DNA of 16,011 nucleotides from Veillonella sp. AM51-8BH (lineage in GTDB: Bacteria; Bacillota; Negativicutes; Veillonellales; Veillonellaceae), in NCBI RefSeq assembly GCF_003463825.1, contig NZ_QSDY01000043.1, forward strand, positions 1 through 16,011, given 5' to 3'. This document shows, one piece after another, positions 1 through 7,529 of the stretch. Position numbers and translations under genes: made by a program. Positions within the stretch are counted from its first letter, which is position 1, and every line of letters begins with the position of its first letter. The notes under the pieces were generated by a model, which was given only the letters and a program-made list of their open reading frames with translations, searched no databases and had not been told where the DNA came from.

Positions 1-217
1 AAAACTTGAAATGTTTCAGTTATTATATAATAAAAAATATTGATGAGTATATTAACGTATTGTGATAACTGAATGCATTGTTATGCAATATATGCAGTAT
101 TCTTAATCTTTACAAAGTTAGAAAATGTATTAAAGGTTACACTTATACAAAGGATGCTGTAATATAATATAAATATACATCCTATAGTTTATATAATTTA
201 TAAGCGAGGTGCTTATT

Positions 218-2224
218 TTGAAAGAATACAAATCAGTATGTCCATATGACTGTCCAGATGCATGTGGGCTCATCGTATCTGTAGAGAACAATAGAGTAGT
301 ATCTGTTCGTGGTAACAAAGATCATGCTTTTACCAGAGGCACATTATGCCCTAAGATGGCGCATTATGAACGAGTGGTTCATTCTCCGTTGCGTTTACAG
401 TACCCAATGAAACGAATTGGTAAAAAGGGGGGGGGAGAAGATCAATATGTGCGTATCAGCTGGGATGAAGCATTAGATACTATCGTTAATAATTTTAAAG
501 ACACCATTAGTACTTATGGTAGTGAAAGTATCTTACGTTACTCCTATGCAGGCACTATGGGTGTTATTCAAAGTCCAGCAGCAGATTACTTTTTCCGCCG
601 TATTGGGGCGACAGATCAAGACCGTGGTATTTGCTCTCCCGCTAAGCAGGCCGGTTTCCGCGCTGTTTATGGAGATACATTAGCTATTAAACCGCAAGAG
701 GCACAACATAGTGATTTAATTGTTTTGTGGGGCATTAATGCGACTGCTACCGATGTTCATATCTTACATGATGTAAACGTGGCCAAAAAGAATGGTGCTC
801 GTGTTTGGATTATAGATACCCATAAAACCTATACCTTTAATCAAGCTCATGAACATATTTACGTAAAATCTGGCAGTGATGGTGCTTTAGCATTAGGCAT
901 GCTTCATATTATCCATCGAGATGGATTAGCAGATATAGATTTTATTAAGAAACATGTTCAAGGTTATGATGAGCTTGTAAATGATGTGTTGCTTGATTTT
1001 ACACCTGAAAAAGCATCTGAGCTTTGTGGCGTTTCCGTAGAGCGTATGACCGAGTTTGCTCATGCATACGCTAACGCTAAGGCTCCATTTATACGTCTTG
1101 GCAGTGGATTGTCACGCTATGGAAATGGTGCCATGAGTTGTCGTGCCATTAATGCATTACCTGCTGTAGTTGGCGCTTGGCAACACCTAGGAGGTGGTTT
1201 GCTATCGAGTGCCAGCGGCAGTAAGTTTGTTGGCAAAGAAGTGATGCAGCAGGCTCATGTTGCTGCACCAGCTAAGCGTTTGATGCCTATGATTAAACTT
1301 GGTAAAATGCTTACAAATCCATCAGGTACAGCAGTTCATAGCCTTTATGTGTTCTCTAGTAACCCTGCTATAACAGCGCCTGATCAAAATGTAGTACGAA
1401 ACGGTTTGATGAGAGATGATTTGTTTACAGTTGTTCATGAACGATTCTTTACCGACACATGTAAATATGCGGATATTATTTTACCGGCCACTACATCTGT
1501 AGAACATGATGATATATATAACTCTTATGGGCACTATACCATCGGAACTGGCTATAAATTAATCGATCCTGTTGGTGAATCTAGATCCAATTGGCAAGTG
1601 ATTTCTGAGTTAGCTAAACGAATGGGGCTTCAAGATGAATTCTTTAACCTTAGTGAACGGGAGCTAATAGAACAAATTGTTCGTACATCTAGTCGTATAT
1701 CTGAGGTCGATCAAGATGTAATCTTACAAGGTGAACCTGTAGAGATGACATTGCCTGAAAATTACAAATTAGATTTTAAAACGCCATCTGGAAAGATTGA
1801 ATTATATAATCCGCATGATGTGGAACCATTAATTCGTTATTTGCCACCATATGGAGATAATGCACCGTTCTGGCTCATCATAGGTAATGATATTCGTATT
1901 TTAGATTCTAGCTTCTGTGAACTTGAGTTTGATGATCCTGAGCTTATGAAACTACGTATCAACCCTGAAGATGCAAAGGTATATAACATTAATGATGGGG
2001 ATGAAGTAGAAATCTATAATGATCGTGGTAGCGTAAAAATTAGAGCTTACTATGATGAAGAGGTACAACGAGGTACATTAGTAACACTTGGCGTGTGGTG
2101 GCAATCACAATCTAGTGATCCTAATGTAGGTATTAATGTACTTACAGCAGATAGACCTACGGATCAAGGTTGGGGTAGCACATTCTATGATGTGCAAGTT
2201 CACATTAAAAAGGCGGATGTTTAA
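218..2224 (+). CDS. Single-subunit molybdopterin/4Fe-4S oxidoreductase (formate dehydrogenase/YyaE-like)
   Basis: Predicted bis-MGD molybdenum or tungsten oxidoreductase of the DMSO-reductase superfamily, 668 residues. The N-terminus carries the 4Fe-4S ligands C8, C12, C16 and C44 (start MKEYKSVCPYDCPDACG). The likely metal-ligand region is GICSPAKQAG around residues 137-146, with C139 or S140 as the candidate ligand. The C-terminal fifth is a molybdopterin dinucleotide-binding beta-barrel (about 560-665, with INPEDAKVYNINDGDEVEI). There is no twin-arginine or Sec signal, so it should be cytoplasmic. TTG at 218 is chosen because GAGGTG at 206-211 sits 6 nt upstream; a GTG at 209 would overlap that site. 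No partner electron-transfer subunit lies next to it, so the substrate cannot be told. An AT-rich leader holds a TATAAT at 163-168 without a clear -35. A run of nine G falls at codons 70-73. The family is sure; the reaction is not known. Confidence 0.9.
   Translation: MKEYKSVCPYDCPDACGLIVSVENNRVVSVRGNKDHAFTRGTLCPKMAHYERVVHSPLRLQYPMKRIGKKGGGEDQYVRISWDEALDTIVNNFKDTISTYGSESILRYSYAGTMGVIQSPAADYFFRRIGATDQDRGICSPAKQAGFRAVYGDTLAIKPQEAQHSDLIVLWGINATATDVHILHDVNVAKKNGARVWIIDTHKTYTFNQAHEHIYVKSGSDGALALGMLHIIHRDGLADIDFIKKHVQGYDELVNDVLLDFTPEKASELCGVSVERMTEFAHAYANAKAPFIRLGSGLSRYGNGAMSCRAINALPAVVGAWQHLGGGLLSSASGSKFVGKEVMQQAHVAAPAKRLMPMIKLGKMLTNPSGTAVHSLYVFSSNPAITAPDQNVVRNGLMRDDLFTVVHERFFTDTCKYADIILPATTSVEHDDIYNSYGHYTIGTGYKLIDPVGESRSNWQVISELAKRMGLQDEFFNLSERELIEQIVRTSSRISEVDQDVILQGEPVEMTLPENYKLDFKTPSGKIELYNPHDVEPLIRYLPPYGDNAPFWLIIGNDIRILDSSFCELEFDDPELMKLRINPEDAKVYNINDGDEVEIYNDRGSVKIRAYYDEEVQRGTLVTLGVWWQSQSSDPNVGINVLTADRPTDQGWGSTFYDVQVHIKKADV
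427..435 (+). repeat. G9 homopolymer inside the oxidoreductase gene
   Basis: Nine consecutive G bases encode the end of K70 and G71-G73. The reading frame is open with nine G. Losing one G gives TAG at 474-476, and gaining one gives TGA at 466-468, so either slip would stop the protein near residue 85. Such tracts are typical sites of slipped-strand phase variation, but no length variation can be seen in a single sequence. Confidence 0.9.
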
Positions 2225-2281
2225 TTTCCTTTACTTATAGGAATAATATTATGCTGATATATCATAACAAGGATATTTTTA

Positions 2282-2311
2282 TTGCATACATATCCTCATT
2301 AGGATTATAAT
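2282..2311 (+). promoter_or_regulatory. Predicted brnQ promoter
   Basis: TTGCAT (2282-2287) and TATAAT (2306-2311) are separated by 18 nt, and brnQ starts 42 nt after the -10 box. The -35 box lies in the loop of an inverted repeat (AGGATAT 2270-2276, ATATCCT 2290-2296). A further AGGAT lies at 2301-2305. Confidence 0.55.
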
Positions 2312-2353
2312 AGTAATATTATTTTTATATATAACCTGAAGGGGGTTACGTTT

Positions 2354-3685
2354 ATGAATGGTAATGATAAATTATCTGCCCGTGCCTATTGGGCTATAGG
2401 CATGATGTTATTCGCCCTATTCTTTGGGGCAGGGAACTTGATCTTCCCAGCGGCCTTAGGTCAACATTCTGGTGATAACGTAGGTTGGGCTTTGCTCGGC
2501 TTCGTATTAACAGGTGTAGGCCTTCCACTATTAGGTGTTGCAGCGATGGGGTACTCCTCCTGTAAAGATGTTGAAGAACTTGCGAGCCGTGTTCATCCGA
2601 TTTATGGCTTGTTGTACACAATTTCTCTTTACTTGAGTATCGGTCCAATGTTTGCGACGCCACGTACTGGTACTGTAGCTTATGAAATTGCAATTAAACC
2701 TTTCACAGAAGGTTTAAGCATGAATATGGAACCAATTTTCTTGGCATTATTCTTTGGTGTTTCTTTGTGGTTATCCATTAGTCCACAAAAGCTTGTTAAT
2801 CGTATCGGTAATATTTTGACACCAGCATTACTACTTGTAATTCTGTTGTTAATTATTAAATCCTTTATGACTCCGCTAGGCGGCTATGCAGTGCCACAAC
2901 CAGCTTATGGTGATGCACCTACAGCTGTGTTGCAAGGTTTCTTGGACGGCTATAATACGATGGATGCGTTGGCTTCCGTAGTATTTGCTATTCTTGTAAT
3001 CGACTTTGTACGTCTTAGCGGCGCTACATCTCGTGCGGTTATTACAAAAACAGTAATGGAAGTAGGCGCTATTGCTGTAGGTCTTCTCGGTATTGTTTAT
3101 GTATTTATCGCTAACATTGGTGCTACTAGTGTTGAACGCTTTGGTTTGTTTGATACAGGTGCTCCTGTGTTGTCCGTAAGTGCTAACTACTTGTTCGGTG
3201 AATTCGGTCAAATTATCTTGGCTATCATCGTTCTTCTAGCTTGCTTGTCTACAAGTATCGGTCTTATCACTTCTTGTGGTACGTACTTCCACAAGTTGAC
3301 ACCGAAGATTAGCTATAAATTATATGTAGTAATCTTCTCCGTAGCAGCATTTGGTCTTAGCATGTTCGGTTTGAAAACAATCATCAGTGCAGCGATTCCA
3401 GTGTTGATGCTCTTGTATCCGTTAACGATTGTAATCATCTTGTTGGCACTTCTTCATAATGTGTTCGGTGGTCGTCGTTGCGTATACGCATGGACAATGG
3501 CTTTCACAATGATCTCTGCTCTTATGACTGGTCTTGAAACGGCAGGTATTGCACCTGCTGCATTGGAACAGCTCTTTACTCAATACATTCCATTCCAGGC
3601 TGCTGGGATGGGCTGGGTGAGCTTTGCGGTATTAGGCTTTGTTGTAGGTCTTATCCATAAAGGTCTTGTGTCCGAAAATAAATAA
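2354..3685 (+). CDS. brnQ: Branched-chain amino acid:cation symporter (LIV-II carrier)
   Basis: Inner-membrane carrier of the LIVCS family, importing leucine, isoleucine and valine with Na+ or H+. At 443 residues it has the family's normal length. It is strongly hydrophobic throughout, with about 12 predicted membrane spans. Family signatures are visible: FALFFGAGNLIFP at residues 20-32 in the first span, GPMFATPRT at 97-105, and an SPQKLVNRIG loop near 143-152. ATG 2354 follows GAAGGGGG (2338-2345) at 8 nt spacing. It sits alone between its own promoter and a strong terminator, so it is probably monocistronic. Nothing looks broken or transferred. The upstream inverted repeats suggest regulation, probably by amino acid supply, but the regulator is unknown and no T-box is present. 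Confidence 0.95.
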   Translation: MNGNDKLSARAYWAIGMMLFALFFGAGNLIFPAALGQHSGDNVGWALLGFVLTGVGLPLLGVAAMGYSSCKDVEELASRVHPIYGLLYTISLYLSIGPMFATPRTGTVAYEIAIKPFTEGLSMNMEPIFLALFFGVSLWLSISPQKLVNRIGNILTPALLLVILLLIIKSFMTPLGGYAVPQPAYGDAPTAVLQGFLDGYNTMDALASVVFAILVIDFVRLSGATSRAVITKTVMEVGAIAVGLLGIVYVFIANIGATSVERFGLFDTGAPVLSVSANYLFGEFGQIILAIIVLLACLSTSIGLITSCGTYFHKLTPKISYKLYVVIFSVAAFGLSMFGLKTIISAAIPVLMLLYPLTIVIILLALLHNVFGGRRCVYAWTMAFTMISALMTGLETAGIAPAALEQLFTQYIPFQAAGMGWVSFAVLGFVVGLIHKGLVSENK

Positions 3686-3695
3686 TATCATTAAT

Positions 3696-3737
3696 GGTTC
3701 TATACTTTCGTTTTGGGTGAAAGTATAGAACCTTTTT
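3696..3737 (+). terminator. Rho-independent terminator of brnQ
   Basis: A perfect 14-bp stem (GGTTCTATACTTTC at 3696-3709 with 3719-3732) and a 9-nt loop are followed by five T at 3733-3737. It lies 10 nt after the brnQ stop codon. Confidence 0.93.
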
Positions 3738-3762
3738 GTATCTTAAGGGTTGTCATATAAAA

Positions 3763-3791
3763 TTGATTTTGTGAGTAGAAGTTTCTATAAT
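3763..3791 (+). promoter_or_regulatory. Predicted promoter of the alcohol dehydrogenase unit
   Basis: TTGATT (3763-3768) and a perfect TATAAT (3786-3791) are 17 nt apart, directly after the brnQ terminator and 32 nt before the next start codon. The spacing and boxes fit a housekeeping sigma factor. Confidence 0.7.
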
Positions 3792-3823
3792 AAGAATATA
3801 GATAATGAAGGAAGGAAGATTTT

Positions 3824-4897
3824 ATGCGTAGTACTCATTGTTTACCTAGTTATAGTTTTGGCGGTCATGAGGTGTTCGATGCTATTCCCAAATTTACAAA
3901 ATTATATGGTAAGTCTGTAGCTATCATCGGTGGTGAGACAGCTCTTTCTAAAGCTTTGCCACACATTCGTCCAGTGCTTGATAAAGCAGGGATTAAAGTG
4001 CTAGATATTATTCACTTTGGTGGAGAGTGTACTTTCGCTCGAGGTAAGGAAATTGCACAAATGGCTTCTGTAAAAGATGCGGACTTTATGTTTGCGGTTG
4101 GTGGCGGTAAGGCCATGGATACGGTAAAAGTAGTAGCTCTAGAGTTAGATGATAAACCATTCTTTACAATTCCGACCATTGCCTCTACTTGTGCTGCAAC
4201 GTCAGAAGTCGCAGCTGTATACACTGCAGAGCATACTTTTGATGACGTAGCCTTTGTAAATCATCCTCCTGTGCACTGCTTTATTGATGCTGATATTCTC
4301 GTAGAAGCACCAAGCCGTTACTTGTGGGCGGGAATGGGAGATACTATTGCAAAACACTATGAAACTCATCTTTCTGCTCGCAATCGTGAGCAAGATTATA
4401 ATACTCAGTTAGGCCTTACTCTCGCTTCTATGTGTAGTGAACCAATTTTAGCACATGGTATACAAGCCTATAAAGACAGTCAAGCTAAAAAACGTAGTGA
4501 TGCATTTGATACCATTGCTATGACTGTTATCTTTACTACCGGTATTGTATCGGGTTGTGTTCCTATGGCATATAATAGTAATATGGCTCATGCTGTATGT
4601 TATGGCTGTGTTACTAATAAAGAAACAGAAGAAAACCATTTGCATGGTGAAATGGTAGCATATGGCTTACTTATTTTGTTAACCGTTGACCAACAAATGG
4701 ATGAATTACAACGGTGGTTGCCAATATACCGCGAATTAGGTTGGCCTACTAAACTTTCACAGTTAGGTCTTACTGCATCGCATATTCCTCAAATTGTTGA
4801 AAAGGCTACATCTGTTCATGATATTGATGTATCTCCGTACAAAATTACAGCAGATATGTTGACTAAGGCTATTCAATACATGGAATCTCTTGATTAA
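3824..4897 (+). CDS. Iron-containing alcohol dehydrogenase family protein (GldA/HcxA-like)
   Basis: Predicted NAD(P)-dependent, metal-using dehydrogenase of the group III (iron-type) alcohol dehydrogenases, 357 residues, near the length of glycerol dehydrogenase. The nucleotide-binding motif GGGKAMDTVK is at residues 93-102. The three expected metal ligands are present: D173 (GMGDTIAKH), H256 (NSNMAHAVCYG) and H274 (HLHGEMVAYG). The overall pattern is closer to GldA and the E. coli hydroxycarboxylate dehydrogenase HcxA (YbdH) than to long-chain alcohol dehydrogenases, but the substrate cannot be read from sequence. ATG 3824 follows a GAAGGAAG site at 5-6 nt. No terminator separates it from the DUF1653 gene 44 nt downstream, so the two may be co-transcribed. 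Confidence 0.88.
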   Translation: MRSTHCLPSYSFGGHEVFDAIPKFTKLYGKSVAIIGGETALSKALPHIRPVLDKAGIKVLDIIHFGGECTFARGKEIAQMASVKDADFMFAVGGGKAMDTVKVVALELDDKPFFTIPTIASTCAATSEVAAVYTAEHTFDDVAFVNHPPVHCFIDADILVEAPSRYLWAGMGDTIAKHYETHLSARNREQDYNTQLGLTLASMCSEPILAHGIQAYKDSQAKKRSDAFDTIAMTVIFTTGIVSGCVPMAYNSNMAHAVCYGCVTNKETEENHLHGEMVAYGLLILLTVDQQMDELQRWLPIYRELGWPTKLSQLGLTASHIPQIVEKATSVHDIDVSPYKITADMLTKAIQYMESLD

Positions 4898-4941
4898 TAT
4901 AATTTGTAACCGTTTGTGTATGTTATGTGATGAGGTTATAA

Positions 4942-5178
4942 ATGCGAAAAATTGTAAAGGGTGGCTTATATCGTCATTTTAAAGGCATGTACTATTATGT
5001 GTTAGATGTTGCAACTCATTCGGAAACGAGTGAACAGTTCGTAGTGTATCAAAAATTATATGATCAACGTGACTTATATGTACGACCACTAGATATGTTT
5101 TTGAGTGATGTGGATCAAGAAAAATATCCTGATGTAGAGCAGAAAGAGCGATTTAAGTTAATGAGCGGACGTGATTAG
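4942..5178 (+). CDS. DUF1653 domain protein
   Basis: A 78-residue cytoplasmic protein made up of a single DUF1653 domain. The hallmark order is present: GLYRHFKG (residues 8-15), Y-V-L-D-V-A-THSET (about 19-30), VVYQKLYD (34-41), and LYVRPLDMF near 45-53. DUF1653 has no established biochemical function; it is a small beta-rich domain found alone or fused to other domains. GAGG at 4932-4935 precedes ATG 4942. Its TAG stop (5176-5178) overlaps the AGGAGG binding site of the following phosphatase gene, so the two are probably translationally coupled. Confidence 0.85.
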   Translation: MRKIVKGGLYRHFKGMYYYVLDVATHSETSEQFVVYQKLYDQRDLYVRPLDMFLSDVDQEKYPDVEQKERFKLMSGRD

Positions 5179-5186
5179 GAGGGCCT

Positions 5187-5963
5187 GTGGAACAGAAATT
5201 TTTCTTTTTCGATATAGATAATACCTTAGCTGTGTGGCCGGAAGGTAAAATCCCTGACAGTGCTCAATATAGCTTAGATGAATTAAAGCGCCGTGGTCAT
5301 AGGGTGGCACTAGCGACAGGCCGTATCCAAGTAGATGCAAAGCGTTTTGCGGAACAAGCGGGGCTTACAGATTTTGTAGCAGATGGCGGACATAGTGTTA
5401 CTGTTAATAATGAACTAGTGTCCATGATTGGCATGGATCGTGATGCATGCATTAACTATTTGGAATATTTAGAGTCCCATAATATTCCTTGGGCTGTAAC
5501 AGATCGGAATAAATTAGGCCGAATTACGCCGTATAAGGAAATATTAGATTGGCATCCGAATTGGGATGTTTTTAAAACGACAGTAGATCCTAATTTTGAC
5601 TTTCATAATGTAGAAGAGTTTTATAAGATTTATGTGTTCTTTAAAGAAGGGGAAGAAGAGGAAAAAGAAATTGAGCATATGACGCATAAGCTCATTCGTT
5701 ATGGCGATGGCTGTGTTTTATATGAACCAATGGAAAAAGCTTTGGGTATTCGCAATATGCTTGATTATTTTGGTATGAAACCTAATCAAGCCGTAGTATT
5801 TGGTGATGGATATAATGATTTATCTATGTTTAGGCCAGAATGGCTTAATATTGCCATGGGGAATGCACGTGCTGAATTGAAAGAAAAAGCCGATTATATC
5901 ACTACCGACTGTGATAAGGATGGCATTTATAATGCGTGTAAGCATTTCAAGTGGATTGATTAG
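5187..5963 (+). CDS. Cof-type HAD-IIB family phosphatase
   Basis: Predicted Mg2+-dependent phosphatase of the haloacid dehalogenase superfamily, subclass IIB (Cof/YcsE-type), 258 residues. All four HAD motifs are seen: motif I DIDNTLA with D9 (nucleophile) and D11, motif II ATGR with T44, motif III K184 (PMEKALGI), and motif IV FGDGYNDLSMF with D207 and D211. The middle section, about residues 80-180, is the C2B cap that sets substrate choice. These enzymes usually act on sugar phosphates, pyridoxal phosphate or flavin phosphates; which one applies here cannot be told. The start is GTG 5187, with AGGAGG (5177-5182) 4 nt upstream, overlapping the stop of the DUF1653 gene. An acidic and basic stretch, KEGEEEEKEIE, lies near residues 153-163. 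Confidence 0.9.
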   Translation: MEQKFFFFDIDNTLAVWPEGKIPDSAQYSLDELKRRGHRVALATGRIQVDAKRFAEQAGLTDFVADGGHSVTVNNELVSMIGMDRDACINYLEYLESHNIPWAVTDRNKLGRITPYKEILDWHPNWDVFKTTVDPNFDFHNVEEFYKIYVFFKEGEEEEKEIEHMTHKLIRYGDGCVLYEPMEKALGIRNMLDYFGMKPNQAVVFGDGYNDLSMFRPEWLNIAMGNARAELKEKADYITTDCDKDGIYNACKHFKWID

Positions 5964-5973
5964 TTTGAGTTAA

Positions 5974-6388
5974 TTCCAAGCAGACGGTTTGGCTCAATTA
6001 AACGGTGGCTTCCAAGAAGGTGCTATTACTAACCAACCTCACTATGACAGATTACAAGACGCTTTGGAAAAATCTAAAAAAGAAGGTTCTACATTCAAAG
6101 ATCTTGATGCAGAACGGGACAATCTATTGAACGTTCTTAATGAATTAGTGCCAGTGTATAAAGAGTTGACTTCTTATAATGACTCTAAAGCCTATATGAA
6201 CGATGGCGGTGCTAAAGGTAAAGAGTTAGCTGCTAAATCTGGCTGATCGTTACAATTCCGTAGTCGGTTCAGTCCGTCAAGTACTTGCAGACTCAAACGA
6301 AAATAATCTTGACGAAATGATTCAATCCTTCAATGCTTATATTGATACCTATAACAGCACGAACCCAGAACAATTTGATGGTAAATAA
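5974..6388 (+). pseudogene. Decayed DUF3829-like lipoprotein gene fragment
   Basis: Two protein-like reading frames join here but do not form one gene. The first runs from just after a TAA (5971-5973) to TGA 6244-6246 and contains NGGFQEGAITNQPHYDRL and YMNDGGAKGKELAAK. The second starts at 6242 in another frame (ADRYNSVVGSVRQ, then FNAYIDTYNSTNPEQFDGK) and ends at TAA 6386-6388. The composition and the Y-x-N-D-G-x-A-K-G-K-E-L pattern resemble DUF3829 (YiiG-type) lipoproteins, which are roughly twice as long. The signal peptide and N-terminal half are missing. No ribosome binding site or good start codon precedes the remnant; TTG 5989 is the only candidate. The junction near 6240 may be a one-base insertion or the scar of a larger internal deletion. 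The family assignment is moderate; the broken state is clear. Confidence 0.65.
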
Positions 6389-6422
6389 TAGCTAATATAT
6401 AACTGAAAGTATAAGGTTATAT

Positions 6423-6461
6423 AATTTGGTAAATTTAATAATTATTTAAACCAAATTTTCT
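6423..6461 (+). terminator. AT-rich inverted repeat, weak terminator candidate
   Basis: AATTTGGT (6423-6430) pairs with ACCAAATT (6450-6457) across a 19-nt AT-rich loop that can partly pair itself, and is followed by TTC. It lies between the remnant gene and the stronger terminator at 6484, and may be only a spacer structure. Confidence 0.3.
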
Positions 6462-6483
6462 CTAAAACATGATATACTAAAAA

Positions 6484-6511
6484 AGAGCCGCTCACGGGTT
6501 GAGCGGCTTTT
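6484..6511 (+). terminator. Rho-independent terminator
   Basis: A 9-bp GC-rich stem AGCCGCTCA (6486-6494) with TGAGCGGCT (6500-6508), loop CGGGT, then T to 6511, with A residues on the 5' side. It would end transcripts coming from the alcohol dehydrogenase-DUF1653-phosphatase unit and the remnant behind it. Confidence 0.85.
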
Positions 6512-6564
6512 CTATGTGGATTTTACATACATGTTAGTATATACGATATATTTTTGGGGGAACT

Positions 6565-7206
6565 ATGAACTGGAAACGCTTGGCTTTATGTGCAATGTTA
6601 GGGATTACAATGCTTGGTACAGCGGCATGTGGTACAAAAAGTGGGGAACAACCACAAGGGAATACTGTAAAAGCAGAAACGGTAGCTATGCCTAACTTCT
6701 CTAACGCACCAATTGCTGATGAATACGCCATTTTTGATACAAATTATGGTCAATTCAAAGTTCGATTGTTAGGCTCTAAAGCACCTATTACAGTAAAAAA
6801 CTTTGATTACCTAGTGAAAAAAGGTTTCTATAATGGTGTTACATTCCACCGCGTTATCGAAGGCTTTATGATTCAAGGCGGGGATCCAGATGGTACAGGT
6901 GCTGGCGGTCCTGGTTATACAATTCCTGATGAGTTTTCCAATGATTTACACTTCAATAAAATGGGCGTTCTCGCTATGGCGAACCGTGGCCCTAATACAG
7001 GAGGCTCTCAATTCTTCATTACCTTAGGACCTACAGATTGGTTAGATAACAAACACACTATCTTTGGCACTGTAGTACAAGGCATGGATGTAGTTGAAAA
7101 AATTGGCAAAGTAAAAACAGGCCGTAATGATAAGCCTATAGAACCAGTAATCATCAATACTATTACGTTGGAACCGATTACTGATGATGCAAAAAATGGC
7201 AAATAA
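6565..7206 (+). CDS. Cyclophilin-type peptidyl-prolyl cis-trans isomerase, predicted lipoprotein
   Basis: Folding catalyst that interconverts cis and trans peptidyl-proline bonds, predicted to work outside the cytoplasmic membrane. Residues 1-21 form a signal peptide (MNWKRLALCAMLGIT...) ending in GTAAC, so C22 would be lipidated; the lipobox is imperfect, with T at -3. After a linker, the cyclophilin domain spans about 55-205 with the conserved core FHRVI (94-98, catalytic R96), FMIQGGDP (101-108), MANRGPNTGGSQFF (138-151) and W159 in DWLDNKHTIFG. All expected active-site residues are present. The start ATG 6565 follows GGGGG at 6556-6560. A possible extended -10 (TGTTAGTAT, 6532-6540) lies upstream. 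Its last 23 bases overlap the next gene. Confidence 0.93.
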   Translation: MNWKRLALCAMLGITMLGTAACGTKSGEQPQGNTVKAETVAMPNFSNAPIADEYAIFDTNYGQFKVRLLGSKAPITVKNFDYLVKKGFYNGVTFHRVIEGFMIQGGDPDGTGAGGPGYTIPDEFSNDLHFNKMGVLAMANRGPNTGGSQFFITLGPTDWLDNKHTIFGTVVQGMDVVEKIGKVKTGRNDKPIEPVIINTITLEPITDDAKNGK

Positions 7207-7477
7207 GGAGGTTAAGTCTGAAGAGCGGCACTATGTGTACTTGGTGCGTTGCGCAGACGATTCCTTGTATTGCGGGTGGACCACCGATATTGAACGCCGT
7301 ATAGAGGCTCATAATGGGCTTATTCCAGGCGGTGCTAAGTATACGAGAGGGCGACGTCCTGTTGAATTGGTGTATTCTGAAAGCTTTCACAATAAACAAG
7401 ATGCACAACGTAGAGAATATGCCATAAAACAGATGACAAAGACTAAGAAATTGCGACTCATTGAGGGTGCAAAATAG
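7184..7477 (+). CDS. GIY-YIG nuclease superfamily protein (UPF0213/YhbQ-like)
   Basis: Small protein, up to 97 residues, made of one GIY-YIG domain of the UPF0213 (E. coli YhbQ) group. The core reads HYVYLVRCADDSLYCGWT, where the usual GIY-YIG pair becomes YVY...YCG, followed by R28 or R29 in DIERRIEAHN and the closing KLRLIEG. Family members are suspected structure-specific nucleases acting on DNA, but the role is not settled. The start is uncertain: ATG codons in frame lie at 7184, 7187 and 7196, all inside the end of the isomerase gene. The strong AAGGAGGT at 7205-7212 lies downstream of them with no in-frame start codon at proper distance. Translation by coupling to the upstream gene is likely. 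Confidence 0.85.
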   Translation: MMQKMANKEVKSEERHYVYLVRCADDSLYCGWTTDIERRIEAHNGLIPGGAKYTRGRRPVELVYSESFHNKQDAQRREYAIKQMTKTKKLRLIEGAK

Positions 7478-7487
7478 TCTTTGATTA

Positions 7488-7496
7488 TGGTATAAT
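7488..7496 (+). promoter_or_regulatory. Extended -10 promoter of the DUF1934-argS-pyrG unit
   Basis: TGGTATAAT combines a perfect TATAAT (7491-7496) with an upstream TG (7488-7489). No good -35 box lies at the normal distance, which fits an extended -10 promoter. It starts 11 nt after the GIY-YIG stop codon and 34 nt before ATG 7530. Confidence 0.6.
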
Positions 7497-7529
7497 ATGA
7501 TGATTAATTACTGCCATGGAGGTTGAAAA

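Noticed and set aside
600..660. Selenocysteine formate dehydrogenase
   Set aside because: The metal-ligand region reads GICSPAKQAG with ordinary Cys and Ser codons; no in-frame TGA is present.
2225..2353. T-box or other amino acid riboswitch before brnQ
   Set aside because: The space is short and lacks the conserved T-box sequence and a leader terminator; only promoter boxes and short inverted repeats are visible.
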